Part shown: piece by piece, positions 1 through 6,353 of the stretch
How the letters are laid out: each line of letters opens with the position of its first letter
How positions within the stretch are numbered: position 1 is the stretch's first letter
DNA from: Desulfarculus sp.
Lineage (GTDB): Bacteria; Desulfobacterota; Desulfarculia; Desulfarculales; Desulfarculaceae
DNA length: 34,623 nt
Direction: 5' to 3'
Assembly (NCBI GenBank): GCA_003605055.1
Contig: QZKP01000028.1
Coordinates: 1 to 34,623 of the forward strand
Position numbers and translations under genes: made by a program
The notes under the pieces: model-generated
The model's input: only the letters and a program-made list of their open reading frames with translations
Database searches by the model: none
What the model was told of the DNA's origin: nothing

Positions 1-405
1 AGGAGTCTGAATTCAGGTTCAATTACCGAGGGCAAAACCTGTATGCTATCCTACTCAAACTAATCAGGCAGAAACCCCTCAACTAGTCTAGGCCCAAAAA
101 ATTTTAATAAACCAACTCCTGCCGTCTGGGACCGCCCGCCAGGGGAGAAAGGTCCCGGCCATTAAAACTCCGCCTCAAATCAGGGCCTTTGCCCCCACGT
201 GCGGTTGGCGCTAAAAAGGTTACTTATTTTACATAGTTATTTTCACATGCCAGCCAAGGGCCCAGCCGATAAAAAGGTATGGCAAGTCCGGTTTTCCCTC
301 AATAGGCAGGTTCGCAAGGTTGCCGCGGCGTTATCCATTTGTTGCCAATAATTCTTAGCTGACGCCCCCTGCCGCAAAAAAAATGCATGGGGGGCTTGAC
401 ACCCC

Positions 406-443
406 CCATATGTTGTATGTCATGATGACATTCGTACAACATA
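406..443. promoter_or_regulatory. Inverted-repeat operator, possible NrdR-type box pair
   Basis: TATGTTGTATG at 409-419 is mirrored by CGTACAACATA at 433-443, with 10 of 11 positions complementary. A second overlapping palindrome, ATGTCAT-G-ATGACAT, sits at 417-431. The left arm with flank (406-417) matches the NrdR consensus CWATATATWGTG at 9 of 12 positions by my alignment, and the right arm on the minus strand at 8 of 12. The box centres are about 29 bp apart, roughly the face-of-helix spacing expected of paired NrdR boxes. It overlaps the spacer after TTGACA at 396-401, where a repressor would block transcription. The distance to nrdD (about 350 bp) is large, so another regulator is possible. 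Confidence 0.4.
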
Positions 444-557
444 GCGGGTAGGCGGCGCCTGGTGGCAGCAAGTATTGACAAGGGGTCTGGCAAAAGAAAA
501 AGCGGGCAGAGGCAACAGGCGATGTTAGAACCCAATGCTACCAGGTTTTGGAACAAG

Positions 558-643
558 GACCGGCGGGTTTTTAGAAGAGAGCCCGCGCGGTCTTAAATGG
601 GGGCCCGGCAGGAGTTGGTGGCAAAGGGCCCGCTTAATTTTTT
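558..643 (+). promoter_or_regulatory. Paired GC hairpins in nrdD leader, possible attenuator
   Basis: GACCGGCGGG at 558-567 can pair with CCCGCGCGGTC at 582-592 with a one-base bulge. Next, GGGCCC at 601-606 can pair with GGGCCC at 626-631, and six T residues follow at 638-643, which resembles a weak intrinsic terminator. The CCCGC at 629-633 could alternatively pair with GCGGG in the first stem, so mutually exclusive folds are conceivable. No known riboswitch consensus was recognised. The call is structural only. Confidence 0.25.
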
Positions 644-794
644 GGACAGGCCGCCAGCATAGGCAGGGGCGGACGCCGGGAGACAGGGACGACAGCAGCG
701 CGGGGCGCAGACAGCCGGGCCGCGAGCAACATACGAGGGCACAGACAACTTTGAGCCACACATCTTTGATCAGCAAAGGAGTCGGGGAAACATC

Positions 795-2933
795 ATGGCC
801 GAGCTAAAGGTGATCGAAGGCAACGCCAACCTTAGCCGTAGCGCTGAAACCACTGACATGGCCCTTTTCGTGCGCACCAGCTCCGAGGAGATGGACTCCT
901 GGGACCGCGCGCGCATCGAGGACGCCCTGGTCCGCGAGACCCTCCTGGACGAAGGCACCGCCAAGCAGATCGCCGCCGAGGTGGAGCAGCAGATCGCCTC
1001 GGCCGGCATCCAGATGGTCACCGCGCCCCTGATCCGCGAGCTGGTCAACACCAAGCTCATCGAGCGCGGCCTGGAGGAGGAGCGCCTGCGCCACACCCGC
1101 CTGGGCGTGCCGCTCTACGACGTGGACAACATGCTGCGCCTGCCCAACAAGGAAAACGCCAACGTCCCCCACGGCCCCGAGGCCACCAACCTCACCCTGG
1201 CCGAGAGCATCAAAAAAGAATACGCCTTGATCAGCGTGTTCGGCCGCGACGTGGGCGACGCCCACATGCGCGGCGACCTGCACCTGCACGACCTGGGCTT
1301 CGTGGACCGTCCCTACTGCTCCGGCCAGAGCCTGGAGTACATCAAGAAGTTCGGCCTGAACCTGCCCGCCAGCCTGGCCCTGGCCAAGCCGGCCAAGCAC
1401 CCCGAGGTGCTCCTGGCCCACATGGTCAAGTTCGCCGCCGCCCTGCAGTCCAACTTCGCCGGCGCCATCGGCTGGGACGCGGTCAACCTCTTCTTCGCGC
1501 CCTACCTGGAGGGCCTCAGCGACCGCGAGGTCAAGCAGCTGGCCCAGATCCTCATCTTCGAGTTCAGCCAGCAGGCCGTGGCCCGCGGCGGCCAGGCCAT
1601 CTTCACCGACATCAACCTCTACTGGGAGGTGCCCAAGCACTTCGAGGACGTGCCGGCCATCGGCCCCGGCGGCGCATACACCGGCAAGACCTACGCCCAG
1701 TACGAGAAGGAGGCCCAGCGCTTCGTCTGGAAGCTCTTCGAGGTCTACAAGGAGGGCGACGGCGCCGGCCGGCCCTTCTTCTTCCCCAAGCCCCTGGTGC
1801 ACATCACCGAGAAGTTCTTCAAGACCGAAGGCCATATGGACTTCCTGCACCACATCTGCGACGTGGCCGCGGACAAGGGCAACACCTATTTCGTCTTCGA
1901 CCGCGGCCAGACCGCCAAGATCAGCGAGTGCTGCCGCCTGTCCTTCAAGCTGGAAAAGAGCGACATCGAAGACGCCAAGACGCCCTGGAAGATGCGCTAC
2001 AGCGCCCTGCAGAACGTCACCGTCAACCTGCCCCGCATCGCCTACGAAGCCGCCGGCGACGACACTAAGCTCTTTCAGATTCTGCGCCAAAGGGTTAAGC
2101 TGGCGGTCAAGGCCCATCTGCAGAAGAAGGCCTTCATCGAGCGGCTGCTGAGCCACGGCAACCGCGGGCCCCTGGCCCTGCTGGCCCTGGACCTGGACGG
2201 CCAGCCCTATTTGCGCATGCACCGGGTCACCTACCTCATCGGCATGGTGGGGCTCAACGAGATGGTGGCCGAGCACATGGGCCGGCAACTGCACGATTCA
2301 GAGGAGGCCATGAAGTTCGGCCTGAAGGTCATCGCCCAGATGAAGTACCTCTGCGACGAATACGCCGAGCGCGAGGGCATGCGCTTCGTGCTGGAGCAGA
2401 CCCCGGCCGAGTCCACCGCCTACCGCTTCGCCAAGCTGGACCTGAAGCACTTCTCCGACCGGGCCAAACACAACGTGCGCGGCGACCTGTTCAGCGGCGA
2501 GGTGTACTACACCAACTCCACCCTGTTCCATGTGGGCTCCCACACCAACCCCATCGAGCGGGTCAAGCTGGAGGGCCGCTTCCATCCGCTCATCGAGGCC
2601 GGGGCCATCACCCACGTCTGGATGGGCGAGCAAAAGCCCTCCAAGGAGTCCCTGGCCAACTTCGTGGTCAAGATCTTCACCGACACCAAGAACGACCAGG
2701 TGGCCTTCAGTCCGGAGTTCACCTGTTGCCGCGCCTGCCAGCAGAACCACCGCGGCCTGACCGACACCTGCCCCTACTGCGGCAGCCAGGACCTGGACCA
2801 CATCACGCGCATCACCGGTTACTTCACGCGGGTCTCCTCCTGGAACAAGGGCAAGCTGGGCGAGCTGCGCGACCGCTGGCGCAACCAGGGCTTCCTGCAG
2901 GCCTCTCCGGAGGCCCAGAAGCAGGCGAGCTAG
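795..2933 (+). CDS. nrdD: Anaerobic (class III) ribonucleoside-triphosphate reductase
   Basis: This 712-residue glycyl-radical enzyme reduces ribonucleotides to deoxyribonucleotides without oxygen. The first ~95 residues look like a divergent ATP-cone allosteric domain, followed by the ten-stranded barrel core. The segment ECCR (Cys379-Cys380) is a candidate for the thiyl-radical cysteine. The C-terminus has a zinc ribbon with cysteines at 644/645, 648, 659 and 662, then the glycyl-radical loop RITGYF with Gly675. Length and order fit the family. The ATG is preceded by AAGGAG at 776-781, a slightly long spacing. The redoxin and activase genes lie downstream but are separated by about 1.2 kb of unrelated sequence, which is odd for this operon. 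The presence of a dedicated redoxin suggests the redoxin-using rather than formate-using branch; that is inference. Confidence 0.96.
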   Translation: MAELKVIEGNANLSRSAETTDMALFVRTSSEEMDSWDRARIEDALVRETLLDEGTAKQIAAEVEQQIASAGIQMVTAPLIRELVNTKLIERGLEEERLRHTRLGVPLYDVDNMLRLPNKENANVPHGPEATNLTLAESIKKEYALISVFGRDVGDAHMRGDLHLHDLGFVDRPYCSGQSLEYIKKFGLNLPASLALAKPAKHPEVLLAHMVKFAAALQSNFAGAIGWDAVNLFFAPYLEGLSDREVKQLAQILIFEFSQQAVARGGQAIFTDINLYWEVPKHFEDVPAIGPGGAYTGKTYAQYEKEAQRFVWKLFEVYKEGDGAGRPFFFPKPLVHITEKFFKTEGHMDFLHHICDVAADKGNTYFVFDRGQTAKISECCRLSFKLEKSDIEDAKTPWKMRYSALQNVTVNLPRIAYEAAGDDTKLFQILRQRVKLAVKAHLQKKAFIERLLSHGNRGPLALLALDLDGQPYLRMHRVTYLIGMVGLNEMVAEHMGRQLHDSEEAMKFGLKVIAQMKYLCDEYAEREGMRFVLEQTPAESTAYRFAKLDLKHFSDRAKHNVRGDLFSGEVYYTNSTLFHVGSHTNPIERVKLEGRFHPLIEAGAITHVWMGEQKPSKESLANFVVKIFTDTKNDQVAFSPEFTCCRACQQNHRGLTDTCPYCGSQDLDHITRITGYFTRVSSWNKGKLGELRDRWRNQGFLQASPEAQKQAS

Positions 2934-2994
2934 GATTTGGCGAATGGAATGACCGAAGATAGAGAAACGGTAACGCACACAAGGAAGGATTAAG

Positions 2995-3225
2995 GTGGCA
3001 AAGGACGCTCCTGGAATGCGCGGCATCCGTTCGCGCAACCAAGATGGACAACTTCGAGATACGAGGGACGACAAGCACGCTGGTACGCTGGAAAAGCAGT
3101 ACGATAGAGATTTTGGCGTCCGTAGTGATATGCACGTTGACACCTTGTTGCAGCAAACAGGGATGCCTTCCGTGAGTAAGCTGATTAAAAGTGATGTTGG
3201 GAAAAAGGAGGTGCGGTGGGAGTGA
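2995..3225 (+). CDS. Small conserved-looking protein, function unknown
   Basis: A 76-residue soluble, highly charged protein starting at GTG 2995, with a strong AAGGAAGGA at 2981-2989 a few bases upstream. It opens with APGMRG and contains DKHAGTLEKQY and FGVRSDMHVDTLL segments. I recall similar short hypothetical proteins in diverse bacteria, often next to small helix-turn-helix proteins like the one at 3327, but I cannot assign a function. No membrane segment or metal motif is visible. Its stop overlaps the GTG of the next tiny ORF (GTGA), which suggests translational coupling. Codon use is much less GC-biased than in nrdD, pointing to recent acquisition. Confidence 0.65.
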   Translation: MAKDAPGMRGIRSRNQDGQLRDTRDDKHAGTLEKQYDRDFGVRSDMHVDTLLQQTGMPSVSKLIKSDVGKKEVRWE

Positions 3226-3308
3226 CCTTGTTGGAGCAGCTAGCTTGGTTGCGTGCTCTACCAGACCAAACATTGGGCGGAAGCAAAGCGGTGGTTGTCG
3301 TATGTTAA
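3222..3308 (+). CDS. 28-residue peptide overlapping the upstream stop
   Basis: This tiny ORF starts at GTG 3222, overlapping the TGA of the preceding gene in a GTGA arrangement, and ends at TAA 3306-3308. An AAAGGAG lies at 3204-3210, about 11 bases upstream. The peptide begins TLLEQLAWLRALPDQ and ends in a hydrophobic VVVVC tail. Coupling and the nearby ribosome binding site argue for translation; short length and no recognised family argue against. It could be a leader peptide or the remnant of a longer gene. Confidence 0.35.
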   Translation: MTLLEQLAWLRALPDQTLGGSKAVVVVC

Positions 3309-3326
3309 GAAGGTGGGAAAGTAAAA

Positions 3327-3533
3327 ATGGTTAAAACACCCAGGAACCAAGGCGGGGGCTGGACACCAGTGCAGGTCCAACAATTACAGAACTTGGCGGA
3401 TCAAAATACGCCGACAAGAATTATCGCCCTCAAAATGGCGAGAACTCCCGCGGCTATCTATTCAAAAGCCGCACACGAGGGGATTTCTCTAAAACCAACC
3501 AACCAGTCCCCTTATAACCGCAGGACGAAATAG
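3327..3533 (+). CDS. Small Myb/SANT-like helix-turn-helix protein
   Basis: A 68-residue basic protein. The motif W-T-P-x-Q-V-x-x-L (residues ~11-20), followed by TPTRIIALKMARTPAAIYSK and ending SPYNRR, matches a family of short DNA-binding proteins with a Myb/SANT or GcrA-like HTH core: a Trp-containing first helix, then the I-A-x-x-L-x-R-T-x-x-A-I recognition helix. AAGGTGGG at 3308-3315 serves as ribosome binding site. It follows the 76-residue ORF, and I recall this pairing elsewhere, so the two may act together. The role is unknown; sequence-specific DNA binding is the likely activity. Confidence 0.65.
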   Translation: MVKTPRNQGGGWTPVQVQQLQNLADQNTPTRIIALKMARTPAAIYSKAAHEGISLKPTNQSPYNRRTK

Positions 3534-3570
3534 CCTGTGTGCATTGTTGGCGTTTAGTCGTTCTAGAGGA

Positions 3571-3684
3571 GTGATTGGCCAAGTGGTTTTGCTTAGCAAA
3601 TCGGGCTGCGAAAATTGCTGTTCCATGCGGCTTAACCCGGGCTTTAGGCAGGCCTCCCCGGAGGACTCGGCCCGGACAACATAG
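3571..3684 (+). pseudogene. Glutaredoxin-like gene fragment
   Basis: Reading from GTG 3571 or GTG 3583 gives VVLLSKSGCENCC, which aligns with the start of the intact redoxin at 4129 (TLFTKPGCEKC): both keep K-x-G-C-E-x-C with the CxxC active site. In DNA, 22 of 36 aligned bases match by my count. AGAGGA at 3565-3570 could serve as ribosome binding site. After about 19 residues the similarity stops and the frame closes at TAG 3682, so no complete thioredoxin fold is encoded. It is best read as a decayed redoxin copy, but chance resemblance over so short a stretch cannot be excluded. Confidence 0.4.
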
Positions 3685-3753
3685 AGTCGTGGTCGGGGGG
3701 GCCGTCTCGGGCTTCCCGGCCTAAATGGGGTGACAGTCAAGCAGGAGAGAGAA

Positions 3754-3957
3754 ATGGCGAAAACGGCTGGCAGCGCCAAGAGCGGCGCCAAGAAGACCAC
3801 GGCCAAGAAGGCCACGGCCAAGAAGGCTCCGGCCAAGAAGAAGGCAGCCGCCAAGAAGACCACCAAGAAGGCCACAGCTAAGAAGACCACGGCCAAGAAG
3901 GCTCCGGCCAAGAAGAAGGTCGCCGCCAAGAAGAAGGCTCCGGCCAAGAAGAAGTAG
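3754..3957 (+). CDS. Lysine/alanine-rich histone H1-like protein
   Basis: A 67-residue protein of almost only Lys, Ala, Thr and Pro in repeated TAKKA/PAKKK units, like the C-terminal tail of histone H1 and bacterial H1-like proteins (AlgP, HctB type). Such tails bind DNA non-specifically and can condense the nucleoid. I chose ATG 3754 because CAGGAGAGA at 3742-3750 sits just upstream; an in-frame GTG at 3730 would add eight residues without a good site. No globular domain is present. A strong hairpin follows directly at 3958. Its place between nrdD and the redoxin gene is unexpected. Confidence 0.75.
   Translation: MAKTAGSAKSGAKKTTAKKATAKKAPAKKKAAAKKTTKKATAKKTTAKKAPAKKKVAAKKKAPAKKK
3786..3954 (+). 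repeat. Tandem GCCAAGAAG-type repeats in H1-like gene
   Basis: The unit GCCAAGAAG recurs throughout, and a longer block containing ACGGCCAAGAAGGCTCCG occurs twice (around 3825 and 3890). This internal repetition means copy number may vary between strains by slippage or recombination. Confidence 0.7.
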
Positions 3958-3988
3958 CTCTGGTCCGGGCCCGCAAGGGCCCCCAGAG
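3958..3988 (+). terminator. Strong hairpin after H1-like gene
   Basis: CTCTGG (3958-3963) pairs with CCAGAG (3983-3988), and GGGCCC (3967-3972) pairs with GGGCCC (3977-3982) around a GCAA tetraloop, leaving a three-base bulge. It begins immediately after the stop codon. No T tract follows, so it may stabilise the mRNA end or assist Rho-dependent termination rather than act as a classical intrinsic terminator. Confidence 0.45.
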
Positions 3989-4128
3989 ACGCCGGACGCC
4001 GCAAGGGAAAAAGGGCCGGCCCGGGGCCAGCAGCCCTGAGTCAACAACTTGATGGTCCCGGCCGGCTCAATTAAAGGCGACGGCGGTGGATAGGGCACCA
4101 GCAGGGGTGCCACAGGAGGGGTGCGCCG

Positions 4129-4377
4129 ATGACGCTGTTCACCAAGCCGGGTTGCGAAAAGTGCCACTACATCACCGATAAGTTCGACGTGTCCGCGCTG
4201 GGCATCACCATCAACGTCCTCAGCCCGGACAACCCCGAGGCCCTGGCCCACCTGGCCTGGCACGAGTTGGTGGAGGTGGCCGAGAAGGAATTGCCCATCC
4301 TGGTCCTGGATGACTCCTCCCACATCGCCGGGGCCATCAAGATCAAGACCTACCTGAGCAAGGCCCTGCATGCCTAG
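4129..4377 (+). CDS. Glutaredoxin/NrdH-like redoxin of the RNR locus
   Basis: An 82-residue thioredoxin-fold protein with the N-terminal beta strand TLFTKPGC and redox motif C9-E-K-C12. A later LPILVLDD segment corresponds to the strand after the cis-Pro in glutaredoxins. AGGAGG at 4114-4119 precedes the ATG by nine bases. Its stop overlaps the nrdG start by eight bases, so the two are translationally coupled. Known redoxin-dependent class III reductases take electrons from NrdH- or thioredoxin-like proteins, and the linkage here suggests this protein reduces NrdD. An alternative is a general disulfide or assembly role. Confidence 0.85.
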   Translation: MTLFTKPGCEKCHYITDKFDVSALGITINVLSPDNPEALAHLAWHELVEVAEKELPILVLDDSSHIAGAIKIKTYLSKALHA

Positions 4378-5098
4378 CGCCCTGGGCCAGCCCGCCCCGC
4401 CCGGCCCGCCGCCGGTCAAGGGCTTCATCGAGACCAGCTTCCTGGACTGGCCCGGGCAGATCGCTTCGGTGTTTTTTCTGCCCGGCTGCAACTTCCGCTG
4501 CCCCTACTGCCACAACTTCACCCTGGTGGAGGAGCCCGACAGCCTGATGACCCTGTCCCTGGAGGCGGTGCTGGACCGGCTGCGGCCCTTTGCGGGCTGG
4601 ATAGACGGGGTGGTGGTCACCGGCGGCGAGCCCACCCTGCACCCGGGCCTGGACTCGCTCCTGGAGCAGATCAAGCAGGCCGGCTTCCGAGTCAAGCTGG
4701 ACACCAACGGCTACCGGCCCCAGGTGCTGGTGGACTTGGTGGCCCGGGGACTGGTGGACATGGTGGCCATGGACCTCAAGGCGCCCCTGGAGCCCCTGGC
4801 CTATCGCCGGGTCAGCGGCAAGCCCATCGAGGTGGAGCAGGTGCGTCAGTCCCTGGAGTTCTTGAAGGCCTGCGGCCTGGCCCACCAGATACGCTCCACC
4901 ATCTGCCCGGCCTGGCACGGACCGGCCGAGCTGGCCAAGATGGCCGCGGCGGTCGCGGGCGCCCAGGCCTGGACCCTGCAGGCCCTGGACCCGGCCCATG
5001 CCTGGGACCAGGCGGCCCTGGCCGGGGTGGAGATGTTCACCCCCCAGGAGATCGCCCGCTTGCAGGCCGAGGTGGCCGACCCGGCCTGCGCCAAGTAG
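4370..5098 (+). CDS. nrdG: Anaerobic RNR-activating radical SAM enzyme
   Basis: A 242-residue radical SAM protein that installs the glycyl radical on NrdD using S-adenosylmethionine and a [4Fe-4S] cluster. The cluster motif C40-NFR-C44-PY-C47 is intact, and TGGEPTLHP near residue 85 is the SAM-binding GGEP motif. The length matches the long NrdG type (TIGR02495) common in anaerobes and archaea rather than the ~155-residue E. coli form. The ATG at 4370 lies inside the end of the redoxin gene, indicating coupling. It is the last gene of the RNR unit; the next gene differs in composition and lacks a good ribosome binding site. Confidence 0.93.
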   Translation: MPSALGQPAPPGPPPVKGFIETSFLDWPGQIASVFFLPGCNFRCPYCHNFTLVEEPDSLMTLSLEAVLDRLRPFAGWIDGVVVTGGEPTLHPGLDSLLEQIKQAGFRVKLDTNGYRPQVLVDLVARGLVDMVAMDLKAPLEPLAYRRVSGKPIEVEQVRQSLEFLKACGLAHQIRSTICPAWHGPAELAKMAAAVAGAQAWTLQALDPAHAWDQAALAGVEMFTPQEIARLQAEVADPACAK

Positions 5099-5153
5099 CT
5101 TTTCGCTTTCTCAAGTCCATTCTTGCTGGTTCTCCTCAATTTGGTTTGTCGGG

Positions 5154-6353
5154 ATGATTAAAAAAATTTTTGAAAATATATCCAAGGAAGACATCGAGCG
5201 GTTAGTAGCGGAAGAGCGGCAGGAGGACCGCACCCTAGACTACAAGCAAGAACTTCCAGACTTTAACGATAAGAAGCAGAAGCAGAAATTTTTAGCTTTA
5301 GTTTCTTCTTTTGCTAATACAATTGGGGGGGATATCGTTTACGGGATACTGGAAAGTCAGGAGGATGGGCGAAATTCTGGGAAAATAGAAAAAATAATTG
5401 GCGTTGCAGATAAAAATATTGACCAAACGATTCTTCAAATCAAAGATTTAGTAAATGATTTGATCGAGCCACGTATTGTACCTCAGGTATTAATAAAAGG
5501 CGTTGAAGGTTTTGAGTCGGGGCCGGTCCTACTCATACGGGTAACCAGAAGTGCAACCAACCCACATGCAGTCTGGATGGATAAAAAAGCGTTGTTCTAT
5601 GTGCGCAGCAGCAACAGCACCGATTTAATGGACGTGGATGAAATACGGATGAGTTTTACGATGGCAAAGATGCTGGTGGACAACATAAAAGATTTCAGGC
5701 AGGAACGGATTAATAAAATTATTAATAGAGACACGCCGGTGCAATTAATAGCAGGCCCTAAAATGGTCATTCATGTCTTGCCGTATGAGGCATTTGCCCT
5801 AACAAGCCGAAACGACTATACGGAAAGCTTCTCTAGGAATTATAGTGAATTAATGCCTTACACCTGCGTGAACCCAGAGCCTCGTTACAATTTCGACGGT
5901 TTCCTAATTCCTTGCAGAGAAAAAGATTCTCGCGACAGCACAGCATATTGCCAATGTTTTGAATCCGGCAACCTTGAAGTTGTCCTTACCGACTTTGTTT
6001 ATACCTCCAATGGCAGCAACTTATTAAGGACTGACTTTGAGATTCCTTTAATACAGAGCACAAAAAAATGTATTAAGCGCATTATATCTCTAGGTATCAA
6101 TGCACCAGTAGTTGTTTTTATCAGTCTTTTAGGCGTAAACGGATATAGTATAGATCTGGGCCCCAGATTTGGCAATCAACTTGATATTATTGAACATAAT
6201 AACCTTCTCCTACGTGAAATCGTTGTAAGAGACTTAAAAGAAAGTGTAATAAGTATTTTAAAAACACCTATCGATACAATATGGCGGGCGTGCGGATTCC
6301 CGCGGAACATGCACTACGACGAAGATGGCATCAAGACAAACTTGAATTTATAA
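5154..6353 (+). CDS. Schlafen/AlbA_2-domain putative ATP-binding protein
   Basis: A 399-residue protein whose N-terminal ~130 residues match the AlbA_2 (Schlafen-like) domain: an acidic ExxxLDYKQE segment, then SFANTIGGDIVYGI at 52-65, the family signature, and later AVWMDKKALFYVRSSNST. The C-terminal ~230 residues are unrecognised. Standalone AlbA_2 proteins often sit in mobile or defence islands. Codon use is strongly AT-rich, unlike the genes on either side, indicating horizontal acquisition. The ATG at 5154 has no good ribosome binding site, so the start is uncertain. Its stop overlaps the convergent HAD gene by six bases. Biological role is unknown; nucleic-acid processing or defence is a guess. 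Confidence 0.75.
   Translation: MIKKIFENISKEDIERLVAEERQEDRTLDYKQELPDFNDKKQKQKFLALVSSFANTIGGDIVYGILESQEDGRNSGKIEKIIGVADKNIDQTILQIKDLVNDLIEPRIVPQVLIKGVEGFESGPVLLIRVTRSATNPHAVWMDKKALFYVRSSNSTDLMDVDEIRMSFTMAKMLVDNIKDFRQERINKIINRDTPVQLIAGPKMVIHVLPYEAFALTSRNDYTESFSRNYSELMPYTCVNPEPRYNFDGFLIPCREKDSRDSTAYCQCFESGNLEVVLTDFVYTSNGSNLLRTDFEIPLIQSTKKCIKRIISLGINAPVVVFISLLGVNGYSIDLGPRFGNQLDIIEHNNLLLREIVVRDLKESVISILKTPIDTIWRACGFPRNMHYDEDGIKTNLNL

Larger units (their letters stand above)
1..794. other. Non-coding region upstream of nrdD
   Basis: I see no credible gene here. The open frames on both strands lack ribosome binding sites and recognisable protein content. The first 300 bases are AT-richer than the rest of the window. 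A GGGACC/GGTCCC hairpin lies at 128-156. A perfect -35-like TTGACA at 396-401 runs into the inverted repeat at 406-443, and a second TTGACA is at 475-480, but neither has a convincing -10 at normal spacing. Two GC-rich hairpins follow at 558-592 and 601-631. The nrdD promoter is therefore probably around 400-500, which would leave an unusually long leader of about 300 bases; this is inference. Confidence 0.6.
2934..3625 (+). other. AT-rich small-ORF island inside the RNR locus
   Basis: Between nrdD and the histone-like gene the composition drops: codons ending in A or T become common, unlike the GC-saturated third positions of nrdD and nrdG. The stretch carries three tightly packed small ORFs on the plus strand (2995, 3222 and 3327 starts) and ends in a fragment resembling a redoxin gene. 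I see no integrase, transposase or clear flanking repeat. Composition and position suggest acquisition of a small cassette by horizontal transfer, as inference. Confidence 0.5.

Noticed and set aside
409..443. FNR/CRP-type binding site upstream of nrdD
   Set aside because: The palindromes lack the TTGAT-N4-ATCAA and TGTGA-N6-TCACA half-sites.
535..807. 90-codon plus-strand open frame upstream of nrdD
   Set aside because: It is Arg/Gly-rich, lacks a ribosome binding site, contains the hairpins and overlaps the nrdD start in another frame; judged non-coding.
804..2294. 496-codon open frame on the minus strand opposite nrdD
   Set aside because: Same compositional artefact; low-complexity translation and no ribosome binding site, while nrdD is certain.
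3571..3680. Possible tRNA suggested by GGCCAAGTGGT
   Set aside because: It resembles a D arm, but there is no matching acceptor stem and no T-loop GTTCGAATC-type sequence, so no cloverleaf forms.
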